Positions 17,191 through 25,887 are shown, counted from the stretch's first letter. The stretch is DNA of 64,000 bases from an uncultured Clostridia bacterium (GCA_934454115.1 CAKSFQ010000010.1:11119-75118), one strand, 5' to 3'. The notes: a model not told the origin generated them from the letters alone. Made by a program: numbers and translations.

Positions 17191-20100
17191 ATGATGAAGA
17201 AAAAATCCATTTTGCGCCGGTGCGCCGTGTTGCTGCTGGTAATATCCTGTGTGCTGAGCAGCGCGATGCTGCCGGTCTTTGCAGATGCACAGGGCGGAGC
17301 CGGTACGGCGGAAAATCTGTACCTGATTGAAAGCGCCGATGCGCTCCTTCAGCTGGCCGCTGCCATCAATGACGGAAACAACGCCGACATTTGCGTGCGC
17401 CTTGCCAATGATATTACCATAGACGGCAGCTGGACGCCGCTTGGAAAGAATGCGGTATTTCCGTTTCGGGGCACGTTTGACGGCGATGGACATACCGTAA
17501 CCGTAACGGTCGATGATCCTAATCTCAGCTATTTCGGATTTTTTGGGTGCTTAGAGGACGCAACGGTGAAAAACCTCACCGTTTGCGGCGAGGTTTATTG
17601 TTCCGAGCCATACGCCTATGTCGGCGGTATTGCCGGAAGAGCCAGAGGCAATGTCACGCTGGAAAACTGCGTCAGCCATGTAAATGTCTCAGCCCTTGCA
17701 CGGGGCAGCGCCGGCGTCGGCGGCCTGATCGGCGGCTATGACGCCAACATGGACTACGCGTGGAAGGATATCTGTTTGCGGTTGGTTGACTGTACCGGCG
17801 ACGGACTGGTGATGGTGACCGGCGCCGATGCAAACGCCTATGTCGGCGGTATGGTTGGCAGCAATAAAAATTGCACGCAGCTTACCGGTTGCGCGAGCCT
17901 TGGCGCCATCCATGCGCCGGGTGCCTATGTGGGCGGCCTTTTGGGTCAGGCCGGCTATCAGGCCGGCGAGTGTCTCCCCGCCATCACGGATTGCCGGGTT
18001 GAGGCGGCGCTGTGCGGTGCGGACGGCAAGACCTTCCGCCTGTACGGTAAGGGAAGCATTGCCGCAGAACGGGTAACCGGGAGCGGTACGAATGATGCGG
18101 CAGTTGCCGACATGATCGACCAGATTCTTTTGGGCGAATCGCAAAAGTATGCGGCCGTATATGCGGTTACCTCAAAAACCGCCGTGGGAGAGGCAATTGC
18201 TCTGTTAAAAGACGGCAGCCTTGCCGACGAGACGATTGCGTTTTCGTGCAGCCAGGGCGAAAAAGACATGCAACACGGCTACCTGATTTGCGACGAACAG
18301 GGAATCCGTTTGGCAAAGCAGAATAAAACGGGGCGCATTGTCACCGAGACGGCGACCCTTACGTGGACCGATCCGAACGGAAACAGTCTGCGCAAACCGA
18401 TTACGGTTCATATTTATCCATCGTCAGAGGACGCATCGCGGAAACTGATGGATGGTATCGCAAAAACCTATGCAAACCGTTCGGGCGAATGGGTTGTCTT
18501 TGACATGGCGGTCTACGAAAAACTGGGCTTTGGCGAGAATACAACGGATATCGATAATTACCGCAACCTGACCGTCAATGCACTGTCATCTGACAGCGCG
18601 CTGGTGACAGACCGTACCAAGGGCGAAATTATTTTGTCCGCCCTTGATACCGATACGAAAAACCTGACCCCCTATGGCAGTCAGATTTCGTACAGTAACC
18701 CGGAAAAGCTGCAAAACATGCGCTATGGCGAGAGTCAGTATATCGCGCCTTGGGTACTGCTTGCCGAAGAAGCCGGACAACTTGTTTTAACCGAGGTGCA
18801 GCGCAGCGCAATGATCAATACGCTGGCGTCCGCCCAGGGTGAAAACGGTCTCTTTTATTCCATCTGGGGGACAGAAAAATACGATGATGTTGATACCACC
18901 GGCACGGCGTTGGCTGCGCTGGCACGGCTTTATGATACCGACCCGGCGGCAAAGGAGTTTGCCGACCGCGCCATTGAGGGGCTGAGCCGTGCCCAAGGCG
19001 AAAACGGGTCGTTCGGCAATATCAATTCGGATGCCATGGTGATTTGCGGCCTGGCTGCGATGGGCATTTCCCCGTCCGCTGATCCCCGTTTTGTAAAGTC
19101 CGGCGGCAGCCTTGCCGATGCGGCGCTGCTCTACCGAAACGATAACGGCGACGGATTTACCACAAGCTATGTTTCCGGCGCTCAGGGCGAAAAGGCAAGA
19201 GCCCTTGCCACAGAGCAGGGATTCCGCGCCTTGATTGTGCTGGAACAGATGAAAAAGAGCGATGCGTTTAACATATACAGCCAAAAGATACAGGGCGAGA
19301 CCATTGTAAAAACCGAACGAAAGCAGTATACGGCCTCTGCCGCCGGCAAGGCAGAGGAAGAAGCGGAAGAGAGCGGTGATACTTCACAGGGCTCGGCAGA
19401 GAGCGATACCGTGACGGTCAGCCTGAAGATTTTGGCGGAGAACAACACTGCCTGGCTCTCGGCAAATGTTACCGTGAAAAAAGGAGACAGTGCGGCAGAC
19501 GTCATCAAAAAAGCTCTGGGCAGCGCCAATATGAGTGCGGTCGGGATAGAGGACGGCTATATTCAGTCGGTGACATGGCAGGGTCAGACGCTTTCTCAGT
19601 TCGACCGCGGCACAAACTCCGGTTGGCTCTATCAGGTGAACGGAAAATCGCCGGCGGTTGGCATCTTGGATTATAAGGTGCAAAACGGCGATGCAATTAC
19701 GCTTTATTATACGGCGGACTATACAAAAGAAGAGGATGCAAAAATATGGAGCGGCAGCGGCAGTAACCGTGGCAATGCTGTAAAAAACAGCGGTCAGACC
19801 GTAGCCTCTGATGCAGAGGAAAAAGACACAGAGCAGGAAAATATTCCCGCCTTTCTTGATGTTGATCAAAATACGTGGTATTTTGATGTGGTGCGGTATG
19901 TTTGCCGGGTGAAGCTGATGCAGGGCATCTCAGCGGATCGGTTCGCGCCGGAAGACGCAATGACCCGTGCCATGTTTGTTACGGTACTCTATCGGATGGA
20001 CGGTGCGGAAAAAATCGATGCAGCATCTGCATTTGAAGATGTCCAGGCAGATGCCTGGTACACGCAGGCAGTGGTCTGGGCAAAGAAAAACGGCATTGTA

Positions 20101-20406
20101 AACGGCGTAACGGACACGTTGTTTGCACCGGAGGAAAATGTCACGCGTGAGCAGGTGGCAATGATACTGATGCGCTATGTCTCGGAAAAGGGCTATACCG
20201 CCGACACAGTGGAGGAGACGGAGATGATTTCCTATCAGGACGGCGCAGAGATTGCGGAGGATGCAAGGGAAGCGGTTTTCTCTGCTGCAAAGTATAGATT
20301 GATGTCAGGAAACCCGGACGGCACCTTCTGCCCGAAGGCGATGACAACCCGCGCTGAGGCGGCGACCATCCTGATGCGCGTGCATCAAAACTGGATTGCA
20401 AAATAA
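17191..20406 (+). CDS. SLH-anchored intrinsic-factor/transcobalamin-like surface protein
   Basis: Protein of 1071 residues. Order: signal peptide 1-31; GLUG-like beta-helix region about 35-300 (AYVGGIAGRARGNVTLENC, GVGGLIGG, AYVGGMVG, AYVGGLLG); a linking region; an alpha/alpha-toroid region about 510-690 with repeats of the prenyltransferase/terpene-cyclase kind (AQGENGLFYSIWG, DTTGTALAALARLYD, AQGENGSFGNINSDAMVICG); an acidic linker; a transcobalamin-like C-terminal domain (DUF4430 type) about 738-848 with RGTNSGWLYQVNGK and GDAITLYYTADY; and three SLH domains about 885-1071. Intrinsic factor and transcobalamin combine the same two folds to clamp B12. With the cobalamin riboswitch 2 kb upstream, surface corrinoid binding is a strong inference. 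No transporter genes are adjacent. The SLH domains should attach it to pyruvylated cell-wall polymer. Confidence 0.85.
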   Translation: MMKKKSILRRCAVLLLVISCVLSSAMLPVFADAQGGAGTAENLYLIESADALLQLAAAINDGNNADICVRLANDITIDGSWTPLGKNAVFPFRGTFDGDGHTVTVTVDDPNLSYFGFFGCLEDATVKNLTVCGEVYCSEPYAYVGGIAGRARGNVTLENCVSHVNVSALARGSAGVGGLIGGYDANMDYAWKDICLRLVDCTGDGLVMVTGADANAYVGGMVGSNKNCTQLTGCASLGAIHAPGAYVGGLLGQAGYQAGECLPAITDCRVEAALCGADGKTFRLYGKGSIAAERVTGSGTNDAAVADMIDQILLGESQKYAAVYAVTSKTAVGEAIALLKDGSLADETIAFSCSQGEKDMQHGYLICDEQGIRLAKQNKTGRIVTETATLTWTDPNGNSLRKPITVHIYPSSEDASRKLMDGIAKTYANRSGEWVVFDMAVYEKLGFGENTTDIDNYRNLTVNALSSDSALVTDRTKGEIILSALDTDTKNLTPYGSQISYSNPEKLQNMRYGESQYIAPWVLLAEEAGQLVLTEVQRSAMINTLASAQGENGLFYSIWGTEKYDDVDTTGTALAALARLYDTDPAAKEFADRAIEGLSRAQGENGSFGNINSDAMVICGLAAMGISPSADPRFVKSGGSLADAALLYRNDNGDGFTTSYVSGAQGEKARALATEQGFRALIVLEQMKKSDAFNIYSQKIQGETIVKTERKQYTASAAGKAEEEAEESGDTSQGSAESDTVTVSLKILAENNTAWLSANVTVKKGDSAADVIKKALGSANMSAVGIEDGYIQSVTWQGQTLSQFDRGTNSGWLYQVNGKSPAVGILDYKVQNGDAITLYYTADYTKEEDAKIWSGSGSNRGNAVKNSGQTVASDAEEKDTEQENIPAFLDVDQNTWYFDVVRYVCRVKLMQGISADRFAPEDAMTRAMFVTVLYRMDGAEKIDAASAFEDVQADAWYTQAVVWAKKNGIVNGVTDTLFAPEENVTREQVAMILMRYVSEKGYTADTVEETEMISYQDGAEIAEDAREAVFSAAKYRLMSGNPDGTFCPKAMTTRAEAATILMRVHQNWIAK

Positions 20407-20428
20407 GCAAAGTGACATGATTTTTAAA

Positions 20429-20464
20429 AAAGGACTGTTTTTGTGCGAAAACAGTCCTTTTTTG
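20429..20464 (+). terminator. intrinsic terminator after the B12 operon
   Basis: AAAGGACTGTTT pairs with AAACAGTCCTTT around a short loop and is followed by TTTT. It separates the B12-regulated pair from the kinase gene. TATAAT preceded by TG at 20478-20486 may be an extended -10 promoter for the next gene; no convincing -35 is present. Confidence 0.88.
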
Positions 20465-20561
20465 TGTTCAACATTTATGTTATAATAAACAAAATGACAT
20501 TATAAAAAAAGCCGATCCATAAAGCCGTCATGATCATGGCATAGAAAAGGAGAGAAACGCA

Positions 20562-21791
20562 ATGAAAATTTTAAATTTTGGATCCTGTAATATTGATTAC
20601 GTCTATCGCCTGCATCATATCGCCGCGCCCGGCGAGACACAGAAAAGCGATGATTTACAGACGTTTGCCGGCGGAAAGGGACTGAATCAGTCAGTGGCGA
20701 TTGCAAAGGCCGGCGGCAAGGTTTATCATGCAGGCTGCATCGGCACGGATGGTGACATGCTTCTTCATACCCTGCAGGAAAACGCGGTAGATACCGACCT
20801 GCTGCAGCGCATAGCGCAGAAAAACGGCCATGCGATGATTCAGGTCAGCGAGACGGGCGAGAATGCGATCATTGTCTATCCGGGAACAAACGCCATGATC
20901 CGTGAGGATTATGTGGATGCCGTCCTCTCCCATTTTTCAAAGGGAGATATTCTGGTATTGCAAAACGAGATTAACTGCCTGTCTTATATCTTGACATGCG
21001 CCCATCAAAAGGGAATGACGATCATCTTAAATCCTTCTCCGATCCAGGATGCGCTGCGGAGCTTGGACTTTCATAAAATATCTTATATGGTGCTGAACGA
21101 AATCGAGGCGGTTGCACTGTTTGGGGGTGATGACGCACAAAGCAGTGCGGAGATTGCAGCCGGGCAATACCCAAATCTGCGCATCGTATTGACCCTGGGC
21201 AAAAACGGCTCCGTCTATCGGGAGGGCAGTGTGGCTTGGCATCAAAATGCTTTTCGGGTCAAGGCGGTGGATACCACGGCGGCCGGCGATACCTTTATGG
21301 GTTATTTTGTGGCCGGCCTGGCCAAAGGACAGCCAATCCCCGAAATATTAAGGCTTGCCTCTGCTGCTGCGGCCATGGCGGTATCCAAGGAGGGGGCCGC
21401 GCCATCCATCCCCTATCTTCATGATGTGGAATGTGCGATTGATACGATGGAGGAAGCGGTGGTACGTGTTGATGATATCGCCGCAATGCGAAAAAAACTG
21501 GAAAAGTACGTCAGCGAGCATCTGAAAGACATTACACTCAGAGACCTGGCAAAGCACTTTAACTATTCCTATTTCTCCGCACCGGGGCTGATCAAAAAAT
21601 GTACCGGGATGGGCTTTACCCCATATGTTCAGTCAGTCAGAATGGCGCGTGCGGCCAAGCTTTTGCTGGAGAGTGACCTTGCGGTCGCCGAAATTATTAC
21701 ACAGGTCGGCTATCAAAACGATAGCTTTTTCCGCCGAAAATTCAAGGAAACATACGGAAAGACCCCGGCGCAGTACCGCAAAAAGCATTGA
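20562..21791 (+). CDS. PfkB-family sugar kinase fused to an AraC-type DNA-binding domain
   Basis: Protein of 409 residues. Residues 1-295 are a ribokinase/PfkB fold: NFGSCNIDYVYRL at the N-terminus, GGKGLNQSVAIAKAGG at about 37-52 and the anion-hole/catalytic segment DTTAAGDTFMGYF with Asp243. The usual GAGD reads AAGD, with the catalytic Asp kept. Residues about 300-409 are two helix-turn-helix units of the AraC family (ITLRDLAKHFNYSYFSAPGL and VAEIITQVGYQNDSFFRRKF, ending TPAQYRKK). The kinase half may serve as substrate sensor for the DNA-binding half, or the protein may do both jobs. Substrate unknown. AAGGAGAG precedes the ATG. It stands alone between a terminator and the ger genes. Confidence 0.88.
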   Translation: MKILNFGSCNIDYVYRLHHIAAPGETQKSDDLQTFAGGKGLNQSVAIAKAGGKVYHAGCIGTDGDMLLHTLQENAVDTDLLQRIAQKNGHAMIQVSETGENAIIVYPGTNAMIREDYVDAVLSHFSKGDILVLQNEINCLSYILTCAHQKGMTIILNPSPIQDALRSLDFHKISYMVLNEIEAVALFGGDDAQSSAEIAAGQYPNLRIVLTLGKNGSVYREGSVAWHQNAFRVKAVDTTAAGDTFMGYFVAGLAKGQPIPEILRLASAAAAMAVSKEGAAPSIPYLHDVECAIDTMEEAVVRVDDIAAMRKKLEKYVSEHLKDITLRDLAKHFNYSYFSAPGLIKKCTGMGFTPYVQSVRMARAAKLLLESDLAVAEIITQVGYQNDSFFRRKFKETYGKTPAQYRKKH

Positions 21792-21912
21792 TGCGGTACG
21801 TAAATATTCACTTCAAACAGAAAATATTTTTAAATCGGTATAAATTTTGGGTTTTGCGGGAATCCTAACCGAAAGAAGTTGTAGGCAGCTTTTTTGGGAG
21901 AGGGTGACCATC

Positions 21913-23451
21913 GTGGGGCAAAAAAAGATTACGGCAGACCTTGCCGAAAGTCGTCGCTACATCGAAAAACGATTCTGTGCGGAACAAAATTTTGATTTTG
22001 TGATCCGTGATTTTAAGGTGCGTTTTGAAGATGGATATGCAGACGGCTTTTTAATTTTCTATGATGGAATGACGGACAAAACCTTTATCAACCGTGATAT
22101 TATGCGCAGTCTGCTGCAAAGCGGCGTACCGGAGCCATTGTCTGCACCGCGCCGTGAGACTATTTTTGAAAAGATGACACCCTTTGGCCCTTTAACCATC
22201 GATGAGGATTTTGAATCCGCCATCACCGATACCGCCTTTGGGCACTGTCTGGTATTTGTCGATGGCTGCGACTGTGCTTTCGCGGCAGATGTCAAGAACT
22301 GGGGCGGCAGGGATGTGGGGCAGCCGATCTTAGAATCCAGTCTTTCCGGCCCGCAAGAGGCCTTTAACGAGATTATTATGACCAATCTTGCGCTGATTCG
22401 CAAGATATTGAAAACGCCGGATCTCATTGCGGAAAAGGTGGACGTTGGCAAGGAAAGCCGAACCCCGTGCGGCATTTTATACCTGCATGGAGTGACCAAC
22501 CAAAAACTGGTGGACGAGGTGCGCCGCAGACTGTGCAATATTGATGTTTCTTATATCTTTTCTACCGGGGATATTGAGATGCTGATGGAGGAGGACACCT
22601 TTTTTCCGGTGACGCATATCCTAAAGACCGAACGCCCGGATCGCGCCGCCGCCATGCTGGCAGAGGGCAAGGTGGTTGTCATTGTTCAGGGCAGCCCGTT
22701 TGCGCTGGTTTTTCCGACCACGGCAACCGACTTGATCGAGGCATCGGAGGATCATTATGTGCGCGTGACAGAGGCCAACTATATGCGCCTGGTTCGCCTG
22801 ATGGGAATGTTTTTTGCAGTGTTTTTGCCGGGTCTGTTTGTGGCGGTACTGCTCTATCACCATGAACTGCTGCCCACTGATTTGCTGATTGCCATTGAGG
22901 CAAGCCGCGAGCCGGTACCGTTTCCTCTGGTTGCAGAGCTGATTTTAATGGTTCTGGCGTTTGAACTGATTAAAGAGGCGTCGGTGCGCGTCCCCAGCCC
23001 GGTCGGATCAACCCTGGGGATTATCGGCGGTCTGATTTTAGGACAGGCCGCGGTTGAGGCCAACATCGTCAGTCCTCTCTTGATTATCATTGTCTCGATC
23101 GCCGGCCTCGGCATTTTTGCAACCCCGTCCGTCAGTCTGTCGCGGTCTCTGTCGCTAATGCAGTTTTTTTATATCATTCTCGGTGCGGCGGCCGGGCTTT
23201 TGGGAATCGTCTGTGCGTTTTTTATCAGTACCGGGATTCTGGCAGCCTCAGAGACCTACGGTGTTCCGTTCCTGTCGCCGATTAGTCCCAAAAACGGGGA
23301 CTCTGCATGGGAAAGCATCCTGATTTGGCCGATCTGGAAACGGGAGCGGCGGCCGCGGAATCTTAGAACGCAGAATCCTGACCTGCAGCCGCACATCAGC
23401 CGCAAATGGACGAGGCACACGGAAGATGAACCCGATATGCCCTGTGATTAA
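21913..23451 (+). CDS. gerAA: spore germination receptor subunit A (GerA family)
   Basis: Protein of 512 residues from GTG 21913, with GGGAGAGGGTG before it; an in-frame TTG at 21847 lacks such a signal. N-terminal soluble domain about 1-285, then membrane segments in the C-terminal half (MRLVRLMGMFFAVFLPGLFV; GSTLGIIGGLILGQAAVEAN; PLLIIIVSIAGLGIFATPS; FFYIILGAAAGLLGIVCAFF). The motif EASREPVPFPLVAELILM is the GerA-family signature. It sits in the spore inner membrane and, with B and C subunits, responds to germinants. The stop codon lies within a hairpin repeat, and the GerAB-GerAC gene follows after 43 bases. Confidence 0.95.
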   Translation: MGQKKITADLAESRRYIEKRFCAEQNFDFVIRDFKVRFEDGYADGFLIFYDGMTDKTFINRDIMRSLLQSGVPEPLSAPRRETIFEKMTPFGPLTIDEDFESAITDTAFGHCLVFVDGCDCAFAADVKNWGGRDVGQPILESSLSGPQEAFNEIIMTNLALIRKILKTPDLIAEKVDVGKESRTPCGILYLHGVTNQKLVDEVRRRLCNIDVSYIFSTGDIEMLMEEDTFFPVTHILKTERPDRAAAMLAEGKVVVIVQGSPFALVFPTTATDLIEASEDHYVRVTEANYMRLVRLMGMFFAVFLPGLFVAVLLYHHELLPTDLLIAIEASREPVPFPLVAELILMVLAFELIKEASVRVPSPVGSTLGIIGGLILGQAAVEANIVSPLLIIIVSIAGLGIFATPSVSLSRSLSLMQFFYIILGAAAGLLGIVCAFFISTGILAASETYGVPFLSPISPKNGDSAWESILIWPIWKRERRPRNLRTQNPDLQPHISRKWTRHTEDEPDMPCD

Positions 23452-23475
23452 AAAATCACAAACCATATTGGGTTC
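23428..23475 (+). repeat. hairpin repeat spanning the gerAA stop
   Basis: Nested palindrome: GAACCCGATATG (23428-23439) with CATATTGGGTTC (23464-23475), and inside it TGTGATT (23443-23449) with AATCACA (23454-23460). The left 32 bases match 47544-47575 at 30 of 32 positions and the right 17 match 48048-48064 at 16 of 17. It supplies the last codons and stop of gerAA and stops short of the next ribosome binding site. Confidence 0.75.
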
Positions 23476-23494
23476 GTGACAAGGAGGATCGATC

Positions 23495-25471
23495 ATGAAA
23501 GAAAAGCGAAGGTATTTGGGCAAATGGGAACTTGGCTGTATGGTTTTTCATGCGTGTTTGTATAAGATGTTTACGGCCTATCCGGCACAATTTTTCAGAA
23601 TCAGCGGCAGCGCTGCCGCCCTTACAGCGCTGTATAGCGGCGTGGTCTTTTTCATCGTTTTATTTCTGCTGCTGATGCTACTTCAAAAATTCGGAATTTT
23701 GTCCCGGTTGTTTGCGCATGGCAGTACGGCGCACGGCGTGGTGCGCTGTCTGATTGCCGTCTATTGGCTTTTCGGATTGGTTTATGCGCTGCGTTCTTTT
23801 TTGTACGTTTTACATCATATCTCCTATATGCGTTCGCCCGATTGGTTTTTAATCCTGTTTCTTTTAATCGGCGCAGGGGTCACAACGCTTTGCGGTGCAA
23901 AGGCTGTTTATCGCATGCACTCTCTGATGGCGCCGCTCGTCGGCACAGCGGCCATTGTGATTGCCATCCTGGGGTTAAAATATGCTGAGCCGCTCTACTT
24001 GACACCGATTCTGGGAAACGGCGCCACAGCGGTATTCGGAGCGGGACTTTCCACGCTTTTTTTGTACAGTGACAGCGTTTTGATTTTGCAGCTGATTCCG
24101 CGCTGCCGCAAAGAGGTAAAGCCGGTACGAACCGTCATGATTGGGGCGGGCCTAGCGGTACTGTGCAATGTGGTGCTGATGCTGCTTTCTGCCATGTCCT
24201 ATCCGGCAGCGATGGAGCCTTATGTCTCAGTGCTGCTTTATCCGCTGACTAAGGCGGCCTACTTCGGAAAGTTCTGGTCCAGACTGGATGCACTGTATTT
24301 GCTTGCCTTTTTGGTATCCGCTTTTCTTTACGGTTCGATGGCGCTGCATTTGTTTCTTCTGGCCGTCGGCGAAAGAAAGGGAAGCTTTTTTGGGAAACGG
24401 TTGGCGGCCGCTGTACTTTGCCTGGTCGCATGTATGCAGCTGACCGGCTGTTATGACGGGAGAGAGGTCGAGGAAAGCGCCTATGTGATTGCGCTTGGTG
24501 TGGACTTAGATAGTGATGCAAATCGTCGCTATACGTTTCAGCTATCCAATCCGCTGGAGCTGGGCGGCAGCCGGGATTTGGAAAGCGAGAATCGCGGAGA
24601 GGAAAATACGTCCGGGAAAAATCAGACGGTCAGCAATATTACCATTGCGGCCGAGGATTTTTACATGGCGCAAGGAAAGCTGAAAAGCTATCTCAGCAAA
24701 ATGCCGGAGCTTTCACACCTCAAGGTGATTGCCTTTTCCAAGCAGGCAGCGCGGGCAGGTATTTTGGATCAGGCCACCCTGTTTTATCAGAATGCACAGG
24801 TGCGTCCCAGTGTCAATGTGTGCCTGGTGGACACAGCACAGGATTTTTTAAACCGGGTAAACCCCAGCCTGGAGGAAAGCACGGCACGATATTATGAGCT
24901 GCTGTTTCAGAACCGTAATACCCCCTATGCGCCGGTGACCGAACTGCGCGAATTTGTGGCAAGAGCCACAGAGGATGGCTGGGATCCCGTCTTGCCGATT
25001 GCAAATAACGAAAAATTGGAGGGAATGGGGATTTTTAAAGATGGCGCCTTGGTTTTGGAAATGGATGCGGAATCGGCTATGCTCTATAAATTGCTGTCGG
25101 GTGAGGCAAGAGAGGTGACGGTGCACGCCGGAAATACCACCTATTTTATGACCGGAAAGCGCCGTATGCAAATTTGTGCCAATCTAGGCAGCGCACCTCC
25201 AAAAATTGTGGTAAAAAGCCGTATCCGTGCCTATCCGGCAGTTGCCGGCGGCCGGAATGACGCCGCGCAGCTCTCGGCACAGCTGGAGGAAAAGATGACG
25301 GAATTTTTAAAGGATACCCTGCGCAGCGGCGCCGATGTACTGGGAATCGGTGCGCAGCTGCGGACTGCATTTCGAACTCAGGAGCAGTGGAGGGCGTTTT
25401 CTTGGCGCGAAAAACAAGCAGAGTTTGACATATTCAGTCAAACAGCCATACAATACGAGAAAATAGAGTAA
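23495..25471 (+). CDS. GerAB-GerAC fusion: germinant permease joined to germination lipoprotein
   Basis: One unbroken frame of 658 codons with AAGGAGG upstream. Residues 1 to about 300 are a GerAB-like permease with hydrophobic segments throughout (ALYSGVVFFIVLFLLLMLL, WFLILFLLIGAGVTTLCGA, LAVLCNVVLMLLSAMSY). Residues about 303-322 (KRLAAAVLCLVACMQLTGC) form a lipoprotein signal peptide with an LTGC lipobox. Residues 323-658 are GerAC-like (YDGREVEESAYVIALGVDLD, KLKSYLSKMPELSHLKVIAF, LEGMGIFKDGALV). These are normally two genes. There is no internal ATG or stop between the parts; a TTG inside KRLAAA is a weak possible internal start. Signal peptidase II could split the product, or it could act as one chain. 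With gerAA it forms a complete receptor. Confidence 0.9.
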   Translation: MKEKRRYLGKWELGCMVFHACLYKMFTAYPAQFFRISGSAAALTALYSGVVFFIVLFLLLMLLQKFGILSRLFAHGSTAHGVVRCLIAVYWLFGLVYALRSFLYVLHHISYMRSPDWFLILFLLIGAGVTTLCGAKAVYRMHSLMAPLVGTAAIVIAILGLKYAEPLYLTPILGNGATAVFGAGLSTLFLYSDSVLILQLIPRCRKEVKPVRTVMIGAGLAVLCNVVLMLLSAMSYPAAMEPYVSVLLYPLTKAAYFGKFWSRLDALYLLAFLVSAFLYGSMALHLFLLAVGERKGSFFGKRLAAAVLCLVACMQLTGCYDGREVEESAYVIALGVDLDSDANRRYTFQLSNPLELGGSRDLESENRGEENTSGKNQTVSNITIAAEDFYMAQGKLKSYLSKMPELSHLKVIAFSKQAARAGILDQATLFYQNAQVRPSVNVCLVDTAQDFLNRVNPSLEESTARYYELLFQNRNTPYAPVTELREFVARATEDGWDPVLPIANNEKLEGMGIFKDGALVLEMDAESAMLYKLLSGEAREVTVHAGNTTYFMTGKRRMQICANLGSAPPKIVVKSRIRAYPAVAGGRNDAAQLSAQLEEKMTEFLKDTLRSGADVLGIGAQLRTAFRTQEQWRAFSWREKQAEFDIFSQTAIQYEKIE

Positions 25472-25507
25472 ACCTACAAAATACAGCACGAAATTTACAA
25501 ATAATGG

Positions 25508-25565
25508 TTGACAAATCCTGGAAGATCATGTATAATATCGTCATAAGAGGTCTTTATCTCTTATA
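25508..25565 (+). promoter_or_regulatory. consensus promoter and leader hairpin of the AbrB-type gene
   Basis: TTGACA (25508-25513), a 17-base spacer and TATAAT (25531-25536): a perfect sigma-A promoter. Just downstream ATAAGAG (about 25543-25549) can pair with CTCTTAT (about 25558-25564), a stem located at the start of the transcript, or an inverted-repeat operator. Confidence 0.85.
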
Positions 25566-25592
25566 TTTTATGTTAGGGTGGTGGATGATATC

Positions 25593-25886
25593 ATGTCAAA
25601 GGGAATTATCAGACAAATCGATGAATTGGGGAGAATTGTGCTCCCGAAGGAAATGCGTAAATCGCTGGATATTGATTCGAAAGATCCGCTGGAAATCATT
25701 ATGATGGAAAACGGATTTATCATTAAAAAATGTCCGGTGGATTGTGCGCTTTGCGGCAGCACCGAGGATCTGGTAGATTATGAGGTTGCTGCAGGCCCTG
25801 ACCATAAGGAAGTAAAAAAAGTTTGCGTCTCCTGCCTTAAAAATTTGGCACAGATCGCAAATCAAAGCGAGACAACAGGGATTTAA
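25593..25886 (+). CDS. AbrB-family transition-state type regulator with zinc ribbon
   Basis: Protein of 97 residues. Residues 1-48 are a swapped-hairpin AbrB/SpoVT DNA-binding domain (GIIRQIDELGRIVLPKEMRK... PLEIIMMENGFIIKK). The second half holds CALCG and CVSC, a four-cysteine set that suggests a zinc ribbon. Such proteins control the transition to stationary phase and sporulation. ATG 25593 is chosen from the family N-terminus; in-frame GTG codons lie 12-15 bases upstream and the GGGTGGTGG there is a weak ribosome binding site. Confidence 0.88.
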   Translation: MSKGIIRQIDELGRIVLPKEMRKSLDIDSKDPLEIIMMENGFIIKKCPVDCALCGSTEDLVDYEVAAGPDHKEVKKVCVSCLKNLAQIANQSETTGI

Positions 25887-25887
25887 A

